A stretch of 64,000 nucleotides of DNA from Neobacillus sp. FSL H8-0543 (GCF_038592905.1 NZ_CP151943.1:1800501-1864500), one strand, 5' to 3'; positions 42,365-56,691 are shown, counted from the stretch's first letter. The notes: generated from the letters alone by a model not told the origin. Made by a program: numbers and translations.

Positions 42365-43630
42365 TTACTGCCCCATATATTTCTCGGAATCGCTAACGGC
42401 ATTATTTAATAATTCTTTCGCATCCTGCTCCAGCAGGATGGCATTTATTGCTGACGATAAATTCCGATTGATTTCATCCCAATTTTTAGTCAGTAGATAC
42501 GCTGGTGTCGCATTCGATCTTTCTAGCATTTTGTAAAATGGTCCAATTAATGGGTCTTGATCTGTTTTCAGATCTTTCACCATACTGATGCGAACAGGTA
42601 AATCAGCTGTTCTCATTTTTATTGCCTCTGGGGAAGAGAAAAATTTCACAAATTCCCATGCTAAATCTTTATTTTTTGAATCCTTCGCAATTGAAACCGC
42701 CGAAGCAGAAATAACTCCTCTTACTTCTTTTCCTTTAAATGCAGGCATTTCTACTGTTCCAAAGTTTACCTTAGCCTTTTTAAACTCCTCCAAGGGCCAA
42801 ATTCCGCTTTCCCACATCGCAATCCTGCCTGCCTCAAAAACCTCTTCCCCACTTTGTTGATTTTTACCGCCAACAAGGACTGCGCTTTTTTGCTTGACCA
42901 TGTCTGCAAATATTTCTATCGATTCTATGGTTTCTGGGCTATTCATATAGCTTTCGAGTTTCTTTCCATCCTCACTAATGAAGCTTGAGCCATTACTCCA
43001 AACAATGCCTTGAAGGTCATACGTATCTGGTTCTGGTCTTACCCCAAACCCATACTGCTCCATAGCAGGATTAGATAATTTCTTTGCCACACTCTTAAAG
43101 TCATCCCATGTCCATCCATCCTGTGGGTAGGGAATACCCGCTGCATCAAATAAATCCTTGTTATAATAAACCACCCTTGTTGTAAAACCGGCTGGCATAC
43201 CATACAGTTTTCGATACATCGTCGAATAGTTAAAGAGACCTTGGTAAAAATCATTCAAATCAATAGTGGGGTCTTTTTTAATAAAATTGTCAAGGGGTTC
43301 AAGTGATTGAAAATAGGATGGATAATTCCACATATACATGACATCTGGCGGATTTTTCGCACCAAATGCTGCAGCCAGCTTTTGGTCAAATTCATCACCA
43401 TAGGCTTCCATCTGCACCTTTATAAATGGATGTTTTTCTTCAAATTTTCTAGCTATTTTCTCTTGAATATTTAAGGCTTCTCCCGAGTCCCAGGTTGCAA
43501 AACGAAGAACGATTTTTTCGCTTTCTTCCTTCCCTGTTTGATCTGCTCTGCTGCTAGATTGCTTGTTTGAACAGGCAGTCAAAACGAATAGTAAAATAAG
43601 TGCTAGAAAAATGATCCTAAATTTCTTCAT
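42365..43630 (-). CDS. Sugar ABC transporter substrate-binding lipoprotein, paralogue of the 55.4-kb one
   Basis: This 421-residue lipoprotein has its lipobox at LTAC. Its sequence runs parallel to the binding protein at 55371-56606: FATWDSGE/FATWDVGD, MYMWNYPSYFQSLEPLD/MYMWNYPQYKDALEPLD, RVVYYNKDLFDAAGIPYPQD/HVVYYNKDLFDAKGLEYPQA. It has no adjacent permeases of its own: the permeases of this operon follow a different binding protein. It may therefore dock on the 53.5-55.2 kb permeases or act as a second receptor. It is the first gene of its operon, with a cre-overlapped promoter. Confidence 0.92.
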   Translation of the reverse strand: MKKFRIIFLALILLFVLTACSNKQSSSRADQTGKEESEKIVLRFATWDSGEALNIQEKIARKFEEKHPFIKVQMEAYGDEFDQKLAAAFGAKNPPDVMYMWNYPSYFQSLEPLDNFIKKDPTIDLNDFYQGLFNYSTMYRKLYGMPAGFTTRVVYYNKDLFDAAGIPYPQDGWTWDDFKSVAKKLSNPAMEQYGFGVRPEPDTYDLQGIVWSNGSSFISEDGKKLESYMNSPETIESIEIFADMVKQKSAVLVGGKNQQSGEEVFEAGRIAMWESGIWPLEEFKKAKVNFGTVEMPAFKGKEVRGVISASAVSIAKDSKNKDLAWEFVKFFSSPEAIKMRTADLPVRISMVKDLKTDQDPLIGPFYKMLERSNATPAYLLTKNWDEINRNLSSAINAILLEQDAKELLNNAVSDSEKYMGQ

Positions 43631-43660
43631 TAATAGTTCCTCTTTTTCCTATTAAATAGT

Positions 43661-43702
43661 AGAAACCGCTTTCATTATAACTTGAATGAAAGCGGTCTAG
43701 AA
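43661..43702 (-). promoter_or_regulatory. Operon promoter with cre-like site and inverted repeat
   Basis: On the minus strand a -10 TATAAT (43674-43679) has a weak -35 (TTCTAG, 43697-43702). The site TGAAAGCGGTTTCT (43661-43674) matches the cre consensus at every fixed base except the last and covers the predicted start, so CcpA repression is expected. The same bases form a 12-bp inverted repeat (ACCGCTTTCATT/AATGAAAGCGGT), which may also act as a weak terminator for the response-regulator gene. Confidence 0.6.
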
Positions 43703-43773
43703 CTTACTATCAGCTTATACTTTTTGTATATTTGTTTGAATTTTCCCTAAATTGTGAACGGTAGGGAAATTTG

Positions 43774-44916
43774 TTAGCTCACATTCTGCTTTTTGTTTTG
43801 TCGATATTCTGATGGAGTTTTACCCATACATTTTTTAAACCATTTGCTGAAATATTTTCCATCCTGAATGCCTATTTTTTCGCCAATTTCTTGTAAAGGA
43901 AGGGAAGTATTTTCAAGAAGTTCACACGCAGCTTTGACTTTCAGCTTTTCCATAAAGGTGATAAAGCTTTCCCCAATAGTCTTTTTAAACATAGTACTAA
44001 AATGACTCCGGCTTAAGCCCACTTCATTTGCAATATAGCTAGATGAAAAAGATTGATCTAAATCCTCGATAATGATTTGAACAGCCTTGCGAATCGGGAA
44101 TGGCCAATCCTCCATCGAAAACTTAAATTGTTTTTCAAATTTGAACCTGCGATAAAGATTTGTCACTCCATCCATCCATTCTTTCATTCCTCGATTTGGG
44201 CCATAATCCTTCCAACGAATAGAGGAATCAATATGTCTAGCCTCAACTAGAAGATGTTCAAAATCCGCTTTTGACCCTTCTTGGATAAAAATAAACGCTT
44301 GATCCTGCCCGCAAGAAATCTTCGCAAAGTGTTTTTCCCCACAAGACAGTTTCTTATCAAAATTTTCGTTGTTATTTAGTCCGTTAATTAAATAAATATA
44401 ATAGGGATTTTCCATCCAATTCCACTCATTAGCAAACAACTCCCCTGCTAACGCGGGAAAGGAACTTTCAAAGTCACATAACCATCCATAGAATTCCTTT
44501 GATAGTTCGGTTGAATCATAGGAATTCTGGGTATTGGCATGATTAATTTCAGCTTCAATGCGTCCAAGGTATTCTTCAAATTGTTGGTCTTCAAAGGCTG
44601 TTTTCAAAATATAACCTGAAGCACCAATATTCATTCCCTCCTGCGCAAAAGTGAAGTCTCGATGGCAGCTCAGCAATAATATTTTCGTAGCTGGGGAATT
44701 CTGTTTTATGTTTCTAGCAAGCTCCATTCCATTCATTTCAGGCATGACAATATCTGTGATTACTAGTTCGGGAGAATGCTGTAGAAAGAGCTCCAAAGCT
44801 TTTTGCCCGTTAGGTGCATCAGCAATGACCTCCATCCCAAATTTCCCCCAGTCGACCGTTGAGATTAGTCCTTTTCTAACAATGAGTTCATCATCTGCAA
44901 TTAATACCTTTATCAT
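43774..44916 (-). CDS. YesN-type response regulator with AraC DNA-binding domain
   Basis: This 380-residue protein has a CheY-like receiver at residues 1-120, with acidic pocket DDE, phosphorylatable Asp55 in VITDIVMPEMNG, and a conserved Lys near 104 (GYILKTA). A linker and a C-terminal AraC HTH pair (about 275-375, GLSRSHFSTMFKKTIGESF and EIGEKIGIQDGKYFSKWFKK) follow. It is the partner of the sensor kinase five bases upstream. Such pairs switch on adjacent sugar-uptake genes; the operon starting at 43630 is the natural target. The ATG at 44916 follows AAAGGAG. Confidence 0.92.
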   Translation of the reverse strand: MIKVLIADDELIVRKGLISTVDWGKFGMEVIADAPNGQKALELFLQHSPELVITDIVMPEMNGMELARNIKQNSPATKILLLSCHRDFTFAQEGMNIGASGYILKTAFEDQQFEEYLGRIEAEINHANTQNSYDSTELSKEFYGWLCDFESSFPALAGELFANEWNWMENPYYIYLINGLNNNENFDKKLSCGEKHFAKISCGQDQAFIFIQEGSKADFEHLLVEARHIDSSIRWKDYGPNRGMKEWMDGVTNLYRRFKFEKQFKFSMEDWPFPIRKAVQIIIEDLDQSFSSSYIANEVGLSRSHFSTMFKKTIGESFITFMEKLKVKAACELLENTSLPLQEIGEKIGIQDGKYFSKWFKKCMGKTPSEYRQNKKQNVS

Positions 44917-44921
44917 TAACG

Positions 44922-46628
44922 TTATCTCCTTTTTGGCCATTTAATGCTAAAGATTGTTTTCATGCCCACAACTGATTCGATAGATAAGCCATACTCATTT
45001 CCAAAGTGAAGCCTTACCCGTTGATTGACATTATAAACACCGATTCCCCTTCCATTTTCACCCTGATGTTTCGGGTTGAGAAGCTTTTCAATCGTTTCTT
45101 TATTCATTCCTTTGCCATTATCGGTTAAGGTAAGTTCTAGATATTCAGGTTTCACGCTAGCAACTAGCTCAATTCTTCCTTGACCATCCTCAAAAGCATG
45201 GAAAAAGATATTTTCAAACAATGGCTGGAGGGTCATCCTAGGGATTAAATAGTCCAAGCATTCCGAATGAATCATTTCTATATATTCAAATGTTTGGCCA
45301 TACCGTATCTCTTGAACCTTCAAGTAATGCTTGATCGTCTGGAGTTCCTTTTTTAACGGAATTAACTCATCAGCAAAATTTAAATTTTCATGCAGAACCT
45401 CAGTTAAATGGTAGATCATCTCTTGCACTTCCTTTGCTCCTAAGAGCCTTGCTTTCCATTGGATTGAGTTTAAGGTGTTAAATAATAAATGAGGGTTAAT
45501 TTGATAATGAAAAGCCTTTAACTCTGCTTGCCTTTTTAACCGTTCGGTCAAGCTGATTTTCTCGATTAACTCTTTAATTTGATTGACCATATCATTAAAG
45601 CTTTGAGATAAAATTCCTAATTCATCCGTAGTAGTAACCGCTATCTGTGTATCTAAGTTTCCTTCACTGACTCGCTTCATCGAGGAATTTAGACTTTTAA
45701 TTCCCTTTGTCAGCGGAACAGAAAAAACAATTGCCAGTAGGGATACAAGTATAATTGAAAATAAAATAGCTGCTATCGTATAACGTAAAATCACATTTGA
45801 TGATTGATAATAATATTCTTGAGGAATGCGAACATGGATATCCCATCCATAGGCATCAAAGTGGTTATTCCAGATAATATCTGATGTCAATTCCTTCGGT
45901 GTCTTTTTTGTCTTATAGACCACCTGGTTCTGACCATTTCTAAGGGTGATAGAAGAGTGAAGCTTATTTTCTAGAAAACCAATATAAGAGAACAGCTCCT
46001 CCGCATTTGTTTCTATTAAAAGCTTACTTCCTTTCAATACCCCAAAATCACTTTCAATTGGAAAAACAAGTCCGATAATTTTTTCATCTTTATTACCAGT
46101 GTAATAATGGTCAGAATTATAAAAACCTATCCAGTGATCTCCTTGTTTTAAGCGATTAATCTCTTTCCAAAAAGGCTTTTGAAAGAGCTTATGTATATCT
46201 AAGCGACTATTTCCATAATAATAGCCTGTATTGGTAATTAAATAGATTCCCTTTGTGTCATAGGTTTTATGTGCCTCTAAATATCTTTCAAAGTTTTTGA
46301 TTTCAATAAACCCTGTATACGTTCTAGGGATTTCCTCCTGTAATATCACCAAAGTTGGATCCGATAAATACTGATTAATATCCTTCGAAATGACATACAT
46401 AAGCTCAAATATATTTTCAATTTGTTTATCAAGTTGAGAAACAGCAAATTGCTCATAATCATTAAATTGTTTGTTCACAATTTCAGAAGACTTTCCATAT
46501 GATAGGAATCCAAATAATAATAATGGAAACACAGCAACTATGAGGAAAAACAACACCATTTTCGTACGAATGCTCCGGAAAGAATAGTTTTTAATTTTTG
46601 CTGAAAGTTTTTTCAAAGTTCTCCTCAC
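44922..46628 (-). CDS. YesM-type sensor histidine kinase
   Basis: This membrane kinase of about 568 residues has a helix near residue 25, an extracellular sensing region to about 275, a second helix, a HAMP domain (KGIKSLNSSMKRVSEGNLDT), and a His_kinase/HATPase region. The phospho-His lies in FHYQINPHLLFNTLNS, and the N and G boxes are LTDNGKGM and GRGIGVYN. I chose the GTG at 46628, which has AGGTG at spacing 6; GTG at 46637 and TTG at 46616 are alternatives. It is co-transcribed with the response regulator. The ligand may be a binding protein or a sugar. Confidence 0.9.
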   Translation of the reverse strand: MRRTLKKLSAKIKNYSFRSIRTKMVLFFLIVAVFPLLLFGFLSYGKSSEIVNKQFNDYEQFAVSQLDKQIENIFELMYVISKDINQYLSDPTLVILQEEIPRTYTGFIEIKNFERYLEAHKTYDTKGIYLITNTGYYYGNSRLDIHKLFQKPFWKEINRLKQGDHWIGFYNSDHYYTGNKDEKIIGLVFPIESDFGVLKGSKLLIETNAEELFSYIGFLENKLHSSITLRNGQNQVVYKTKKTPKELTSDIIWNNHFDAYGWDIHVRIPQEYYYQSSNVILRYTIAAILFSIILVSLLAIVFSVPLTKGIKSLNSSMKRVSEGNLDTQIAVTTTDELGILSQSFNDMVNQIKELIEKISLTERLKRQAELKAFHYQINPHLLFNTLNSIQWKARLLGAKEVQEMIYHLTEVLHENLNFADELIPLKKELQTIKHYLKVQEIRYGQTFEYIEMIHSECLDYLIPRMTLQPLFENIFFHAFEDGQGRIELVASVKPEYLELTLTDNGKGMNKETIEKLLNPKHQGENGRGIGVYNVNQRVRLHFGNEYGLSIESVVGMKTIFSIKWPKRR

Positions 46629-46658
46629 TCGATTCACCTAAAATAATATATGGTACAA

Positions 46659-46685
46659 GAAAAAAGAGGGGGTCACAGCACCCCC
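46659..46685 (-). terminator. Terminator after the LacI-type gene
   Basis: GGGGGT-GCTGTG-ACCCCC on the minus strand is followed by TCTTTTTT. It closes the lac-type operon just before the two-component genes; with only about 30 bases left before the kinase start, some read-through probably drives the kinase. Confidence 0.75.
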
Positions 46686-46693
46686 ACATGACA

Positions 46694-48611
<1,918 letters not shown>

Positions 48612-50294
48612 TTAATCCCCCCTCACTTTATCGCTTAAAAGCAATAAAAATACACTCGATGTCCAGGTAAAGGATGTATCCACTAACCCCTTGCCATTAA
48701 TCGGATCAAAGTTTTCCGCCATCCCCCCCACTAAGGTAAGATCGAGGAACTTATCACGCAAGCGATTTCCAGCCTCTACGTAGCCATTCTTTTTTAACGC
48801 ATCGATAAAGAGATACGTAACGGGAGCCCAAATCGGACCAAGCCAATACCCATTTTCCTGATATAAATTACTCGTTAAACTCTCGGTAGCTAAGCCATAG
48901 GCTGTTTCAAAGTTTGCTTCAAGGTCAGATACTAAGGAATCCATGACACTTTTATTAAATCGATAGCCAATGATGACTGGAAGACGCAAAATTAAACTGG
49001 TTCGAATCTCTATTTTTTCACTATTCTTACCAACGCGTCCGTAAAAACCTTGCTCATCATAAAGTCTCTCTAATAGAAGAGTAAACAGGCTGTCTGCTTT
49101 CTCTTTAAATTTTATCGCTTCCTCATTTTCACCCAAAGCTTCTGCAAAGGAGGAGAGGATATCATTCGTACGAATGAAGAAACTAGCCAGGTCGGGTGCT
49201 TCGACAGGCATTCCGACATGAAATAACGATCCATTATCCCAACCTGAATCATTTCCATGTTTATAGTGTGGCAGCCTGCCCTGATAGGTGCGATAGTCAT
49301 CAAAATAGTTCATTACTTTTTTTGTAGACTCATAGACCGTTCTTAAGCGTTGCTCAACCTTAAAGTAATCATTTTTTTCCATTAACTGTTCATAAATGTA
49401 TGCAAAAACAGGGGGCTTAATACAGTTGTACGAGATGAATTTATCATTCACAAAATCTGGATAGACACCAGACTCATCTTGAGTATCCATAAAAATCTTT
49501 AATTGGGCATAGGCGAGTTCAGGGTACTTTTCCCCTAAATTCAAGGCGTTAAAACAGTTATCCCAAGACCAAATATTATACATCCAAAGCTTCGACATAT
49601 ACATCGCATAATCCTTTAGTACACCATCAGGATGGACGATGCTCGACCAAGTAATATACGCTGCCTTCTCCAAGGAAGGCAGATATTTAGCCTCTGTCTT
49701 TCCCGGATTCATAGACTGAAACCATTCCTTATAAAGCCGTTCTACTTGTTCTTTTCCTTGGCTAAAAGGAAGGTATTCCTTTTTTTGATAGACCGTTCGA
49801 TAGCTTTCGAGGACAAAGTGTCCATTACTCATCCGCATATCGATAAAATCATTGCCGATAATATTCCAAGGTGCCTCAACGGACATGTCACCAGTCAGGT
49901 TCAGAATCATTACCTTTAATTCCTTAGGATAGATGTGGTATTCGTACATCCCATCTTCCAATTCCATTAAGGAATCATACTTTCCCTTTGTTGCTCTCAA
50001 TCTAAATTCTACATCTTGCACGTCAATATGAAGTTCATCTTCCTCAGAGATGATCATTTCCACAACAGGTTCAGGATCATCTTTTAAACAGAAGGTTAAG
50101 GATACCTCTGAAGCCTGTACTTCAAATTCCCTTTCCACACCGTCTTTTACTAGTTCTATCTTGAAAAGTTTTGATGGGGCATCATCGCCGCCATGAACGT
50201 CTCGAATATATACTTCCTCTGAATCCTTTTCTTGTGAGATGCAAAAATAGGATCCAAATCTGGAAAAAGGTATTTCTTTAATGTCTAATTTCAT
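48612..50294 (-). CDS. Glycoside hydrolase with (alpha/alpha)6 catalytic domain (GH63/MGH1-like)
   Basis: This 560-residue protein has an N-terminal beta-sandwich of about 190 residues and a C-terminal (alpha/alpha)6 barrel. Barrel motifs are NIWSWDNCFNALNL, KPPVFAYIYEQL, HGNDSGWDNGSLF and YWLGPIWAPVTYLFIDA, found in GH63/GH37/MGH1-like glucosidases and mannosylglycerate hydrolases. There is no signal peptide, so it is intracellular. It sits between lacZ and an EamA transporter, indicating joint breakdown of a mixed-linkage oligosaccharide: LacZ would remove a beta-galactosyl end and this enzyme an alpha-linked unit. The ATG at 50294 follows AAAGGAG. Confidence 0.85.
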   Translation of the reverse strand: MKLDIKEIPFSRFGSYFCISQEKDSEEVYIRDVHGGDDAPSKLFKIELVKDGVEREFEVQASEVSLTFCLKDDPEPVVEMIISEEDELHIDVQDVEFRLRATKGKYDSLMELEDGMYEYHIYPKELKVMILNLTGDMSVEAPWNIIGNDFIDMRMSNGHFVLESYRTVYQKKEYLPFSQGKEQVERLYKEWFQSMNPGKTEAKYLPSLEKAAYITWSSIVHPDGVLKDYAMYMSKLWMYNIWSWDNCFNALNLGEKYPELAYAQLKIFMDTQDESGVYPDFVNDKFISYNCIKPPVFAYIYEQLMEKNDYFKVEQRLRTVYESTKKVMNYFDDYRTYQGRLPHYKHGNDSGWDNGSLFHVGMPVEAPDLASFFIRTNDILSSFAEALGENEEAIKFKEKADSLFTLLLERLYDEQGFYGRVGKNSEKIEIRTSLILRLPVIIGYRFNKSVMDSLVSDLEANFETAYGLATESLTSNLYQENGYWLGPIWAPVTYLFIDALKKNGYVEAGNRLRDKFLDLTLVGGMAENFDPINGKGLVDTSFTWTSSVFLLLLSDKVRGD

Positions 50295-50342
50295 CCTTTT
50301 CTCCTTTACTCTGCTTTGCAACTTTTTAATAATTTCAAATAA

Positions 50343-50358
50343 GCAGGGTTTCCCCTGC
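50343..50358 (-). other. Small intercistronic hairpin between lacZ and the glycosidase gene
   Basis: GCAGGG-TTTC-CCCTGC forms a compact 6-bp stem in a 100-base gap, without a U-run. It may be an mRNA processing or protection site. Confidence 0.4.
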
Positions 50359-50393
50359 CTATCACATTTTATCCAGAATGGTAAGGTTTCACT

Positions 50394-53474
<3,081 letters not shown>

Positions 53475-53477
53475 TTA

Positions 53478-54299
53478 TTACTTAATTGAGCCGCTAATTC
53501 CCTCAACAATATATTTCTGCGCAAACGCAAAAACAATGACTGGCGGAATGATCATGACGAGTGTCATTGCCATAATTGGGATAATTTGCAGCTCATGGAC
53601 TCCTTGGAAGGATGCTAAACCAAGTGCCATCGTATATTTAGCTTGATCATTTAAATAAATAAGTGGACCTAAGTAGTCATTCCACACCAAAATGATATTT
53701 AATACGGCAATCAATGTTAAAGGTGCCTTCATTATAGGAAGGAAAATTTTATAAAAAATTTGGAACTCATTGGCTCCATCAATTCTGGCCGCATTCTCTA
53801 AATCCTTTGGAATATTCATTAAAAACTGCCGTAACAAAAAGATATTGTATGCAGAACCAAAGAAGGCAGGAACGATTAATGGCTTTAATGTATTGATCCA
53901 GCCAAACAAGTTAAACTCCATATAAAGTGGAATCATCGTAACATCCCATGGAATCATCATGGTTGATAGGAGCAGGATAAAGAGAATATTCTTGTATTTA
54001 AAGTCGTACCTGGCAAAGCCATAGGCAACTAAAGAACAGGAAATAACCTGGCCGATTGTCGTTAGCACTGTTACAATCATCGAGTTCTTAAAATACGTTC
54101 CAAAAGGCTGGCTATTCCAGGCATCAATGAAATTACTAACTAAGAAGGAATCAGGGATAAATCTTGGCGGGTAACTAAAAACTTCCGATTCAGACTTGAG
54201 TGAAGTGATTAACGCCCAGATAAAAGGAAATAAGAAGTAAAGTGAAAAAATAACAAGAATGGTATAAACGATGATTTTAAATCTCCTTGAAAGCTTCAT
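53478..54299 (-). CDS. Carbohydrate ABC transporter permease (MalG type)
   Basis: This 273-residue permease has six helices, the EAA loop NAARIDGANEFQIFYKIFLP and the C-terminus YIVEGISGSIK. Its ATG overlaps the preceding permease stop (TAATG). It is part of the galactoside importer with the MalF-type partner and the binding protein at 55371; the ATPase is not encoded here. Confidence 0.93.
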   Translation of the reverse strand: MKLSRRFKIIVYTILVIFSLYFLFPFIWALITSLKSESEVFSYPPRFIPDSFLVSNFIDAWNSQPFGTYFKNSMIVTVLTTIGQVISCSLVAYGFARYDFKYKNILFILLLSTMMIPWDVTMIPLYMEFNLFGWINTLKPLIVPAFFGSAYNIFLLRQFLMNIPKDLENAARIDGANEFQIFYKIFLPIMKAPLTLIAVLNIILVWNDYLGPLIYLNDQAKYTMALGLASFQGVHELQIIPIMAMTLVMIIPPVIVFAFAQKYIVEGISGSIK

Positions 54300-55234
54300 T
54301 ACTTTTTACCTCCTTTTCTTTCCCTTTTAACCTCAGCCTCATAGAATACCCATGCAGAGGATGATTTAAAGATTAATAATGTTAGTAGCAGGATGATGAT
54401 AAACATAAACCATGCGTTTGCACTTGCATAACCCAGTTCATGGTGTTTAAAGGCATTGTTATAGACAAATAATCCATAAAAATAAGTAGATTTTAATGGT
54501 CCGCCGCCGGTTAACAGCAGCACTAACGTTAATTGCTGTAAGGCTGCAATAACGGATGTAATCACATTAAATAGAATCGTTGGTGTAATGGTAGGAATCG
54601 TAATACTAATAAATTGTCTGATAGGCCCCGCTCCATCAATGGATGCAGCCTCATACATTTCTTTCGGTATTCCTTTAATATCTGTATAGAAAATCAGCAT
54701 CATCGTCCCTACTCCCCAGGCACTTGCGATGACAATAATAAAAATGGCCCACGTAGGATCAATCAGCCAGCTTGGTCCTTCGATACCAAGCAAAGAGAGT
54801 ATATAGTTTAGAACGCCGTACTCTGTGTTAAACATCCAACCCCAAATAATCGACACTGCAACGCCCGATACAACTGCCGGTAAATAAAAGATCGTCCTGA
54901 ATATCTTAATCCCTTTGACTGGCTGTGTAATAAGAAGTGCGAGCACCAAGGCAACGAAGAGGTTTAATGGAACAAAGATTAACGCAAACTTTAACGTGAT
55001 TCCCAGAGAATTATAGAACTGAGGGTCAGCTGTAAACATCTTAGTAAAGTTGTCTATTCCGATAAACTTCGCTTCACCTGCAATAGGCCAATCAAACAAA
55101 CTCATCACTAATGAAAAAGCTAAAGGCCCCAATGTAAACACTAGAAACCCAATGATCCAAGGCAAGATAAATAAATATGGCACTCTTTTACGGACTAATG
55201 TGAATTTCTGTTGTTTTTTCTTTTTAGTAAACAT
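54299..55234 (-). CDS. Carbohydrate ABC transporter permease (MalF type)
   Basis: This 311-residue permease has a basic cytoplasmic N-terminus (KKKKQQK), six helices and the EAA loop EAASIDGAGPIRQFISITIP. The ATG at 55234 has AGAGGG at good spacing; the frame upstream to 55285 has no site. It is separated from the binding-protein gene by a long hairpin that probably lowers permease expression relative to the binding protein. Confidence 0.92.
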   Translation of the reverse strand: MFTKKKKQQKFTLVRKRVPYLFILPWIIGFLVFTLGPLAFSLVMSLFDWPIAGEAKFIGIDNFTKMFTADPQFYNSLGITLKFALIFVPLNLFVALVLALLITQPVKGIKIFRTIFYLPAVVSGVAVSIIWGWMFNTEYGVLNYILSLLGIEGPSWLIDPTWAIFIIVIASAWGVGTMMLIFYTDIKGIPKEMYEAASIDGAGPIRQFISITIPTITPTILFNVITSVIAALQQLTLVLLLTGGGPLKSTYFYGLFVYNNAFKHHELGYASANAWFMFIIILLLTLLIFKSSSAWVFYEAEVKRERKGGKK

Positions 55235-55306
55235 AAATTTCCCTCTTAATTGGTTTGACCTTTTGAAAAATGAGATGACTATCATTGTTGTTTAATTTCA
55301 GCACAT

Positions 55307-55357
55307 AGTAGAAAATGAGAATATATCCCGTTTTCCTGGATACACTCTCATTCTACT
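55307..55357 (-). other. Long intercistronic hairpin between binding-protein and permease genes
   Basis: AGTAGAAAATGAGAATATATCC (55307-55328) is largely complementary to GGATACACTCTCATTCTACT (55338-55357), about 18 pairs with two mismatches, and no U-run follows. It has the same position and presumed role as the hairpin at 37096. Confidence 0.65.
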
Positions 55358-55370
55358 CAATCAAAAAACT

Positions 55371-56606
55371 CTACTTGACTACACTATTTAAAGCTTCTTC
55401 AGGCTCAAATCGTGTACTTGGGTTAAATATTTGTTCAAAGGTTAAACTCAAATCCTCTGATAACTTGCTCCAGTCATCAATAATAAATGATGTTGGTGTG
55501 TATCCTTCACTTTGTTCCAGCATCGAGTAAAATACCTGTTTAATTGGATCCTCTTGAAGTTTTTCCGACTCAACCACACTCTTTAGGACTGGAAGTTCAA
55601 AGGAAATTCTTTCTTTATTTGCCTGTTCACCTGTCCAAAACTCCATAAATTTAAAAGCAGCTTCTTTATTCTTGGAATCCTTCGACATAGCAATACCAGA
55701 AGAACTAACAATACTTGCACCAGGGTTAACTCCAAATCCTGGGATTTCAACTACACCGTAATTAATTCCAGCTTCTTCAAAGGCGGTAAGGTACCAAGCA
55801 CCGTTAATAAACATACCTACCTTGCCTGATTTCATTTCAGTGTCGCCCCAGCCTTCTGTTGTTATCGCAATTTCCTTTTCCAACATATCTTGGAACATAG
55901 TAAATGTTTCAATTGATTTGTCTGAATTCAGGTTACCATCTAAATTCCCTTTACTATCTACATAGGAAGCACCATTGCCCCATAAATACATTTCAAAATC
56001 GTATGGATCCGGCTGTCCTGGGAAGGCAAAACCTGTGATTTTCTTATCTTTATCTGTCAGCTTCTTTGCTGTCTCCTGAAGATCATCCCATGTCCAGCCA
56101 GCTTGTGGGTATTCCAGCCCTTTTGCATCAAATAAATCTTTATTATAGTAAACAACATGCGTCGTATAACCTACTGGAAGTCCGTAAATATCCCCATCCA
56201 CGGAGTTATAATTCCATAATGTTTCATAGAAATTACTCTTATACTCTTCGCCTCTATCTTTTATATAAGAATCGAGTGGCTCCAAAGCATCCTTATATTG
56301 AGGGTAATTCCACATATACATGATATCTGGAGCATCCTTCGCTCCGATACCTGCCGTGATTTTAGTGTCATATTCCCCACCGTAAGCCTCTAAAACTACT
56401 TCTATATCAGAATTCTCTGTATTGAATTGATCAATTAGCTTTTGCTGCAACTCAACATCATCACCAACATCCCAAGTCGCAAATCTGATCGTATTCTTTC
56501 CATCTTTAGCTGTTTCCCCGTTCGAACCTTTTGAGCTACATGCTGATAAAAGTAACATGGTTATGATAGTAAAAAGAAAAAATAGTTTCGTTTTAGATAA
56601 CCTCAT
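55371..56606 (-). CDS. Sugar ABC transporter substrate-binding lipoprotein (galactoside operon)
   Basis: This 411-residue lipoprotein has its lipobox at LSAC near residue 23. The mature protein is a cluster B sugar-binding protein (RFATWDVGDD, DIMYMWNYPQY, GYTTHVVYYNKDLFDAKGLE). It is the first gene of the lac-type operon, followed by its two permeases, LacZ, a glycosidase, EamA and LacI. It is paralogous to the binding protein at 42365. RBS GGGGG precedes the ATG. Expression should depend on the LacI-type repressor and CcpA. Confidence 0.93.
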   Translation of the reverse strand: MRLSKTKLFFLFTIITMLLLSACSSKGSNGETAKDGKNTIRFATWDVGDDVELQQKLIDQFNTENSDIEVVLEAYGGEYDTKITAGIGAKDAPDIMYMWNYPQYKDALEPLDSYIKDRGEEYKSNFYETLWNYNSVDGDIYGLPVGYTTHVVYYNKDLFDAKGLEYPQAGWTWDDLQETAKKLTDKDKKITGFAFPGQPDPYDFEMYLWGNGASYVDSKGNLDGNLNSDKSIETFTMFQDMLEKEIAITTEGWGDTEMKSGKVGMFINGAWYLTAFEEAGINYGVVEIPGFGVNPGASIVSSSGIAMSKDSKNKEAAFKFMEFWTGEQANKERISFELPVLKSVVESEKLQEDPIKQVFYSMLEQSEGYTPTSFIIDDWSKLSEDLSLTFEQIFNPSTRFEPEEALNSVVK

Positions 56607-56635
56607 ATTGTTGCCCCCTAGTAGTTTATAGGATT

Positions 56636-56690
56636 AGTATAATTGCATTTTTACTAAAAGTAAATGCTTTCATTACGGTTTTTACTAAAA
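56636..56690 (-). promoter_or_regulatory. Lac-type operon promoter with LacI-like operator and cre-like site
   Basis: On the minus strand the -35 is TTTACT (56659-56664) and the -10 TATACT (56636-56641) with a 17-base spacer. A perfect palindrome TTTACT-AAA-AGTAAA (56650-56664) covers the -35, and a half copy TTTACTAAAA lies at 56681-56690. A cre-like site TGAAAGCATTTACT (56659-56672) overlaps both. Repressor and CcpA would compete with RNA polymerase for the same bases. Confidence 0.6.
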
Positions 56691-56691
56691 T

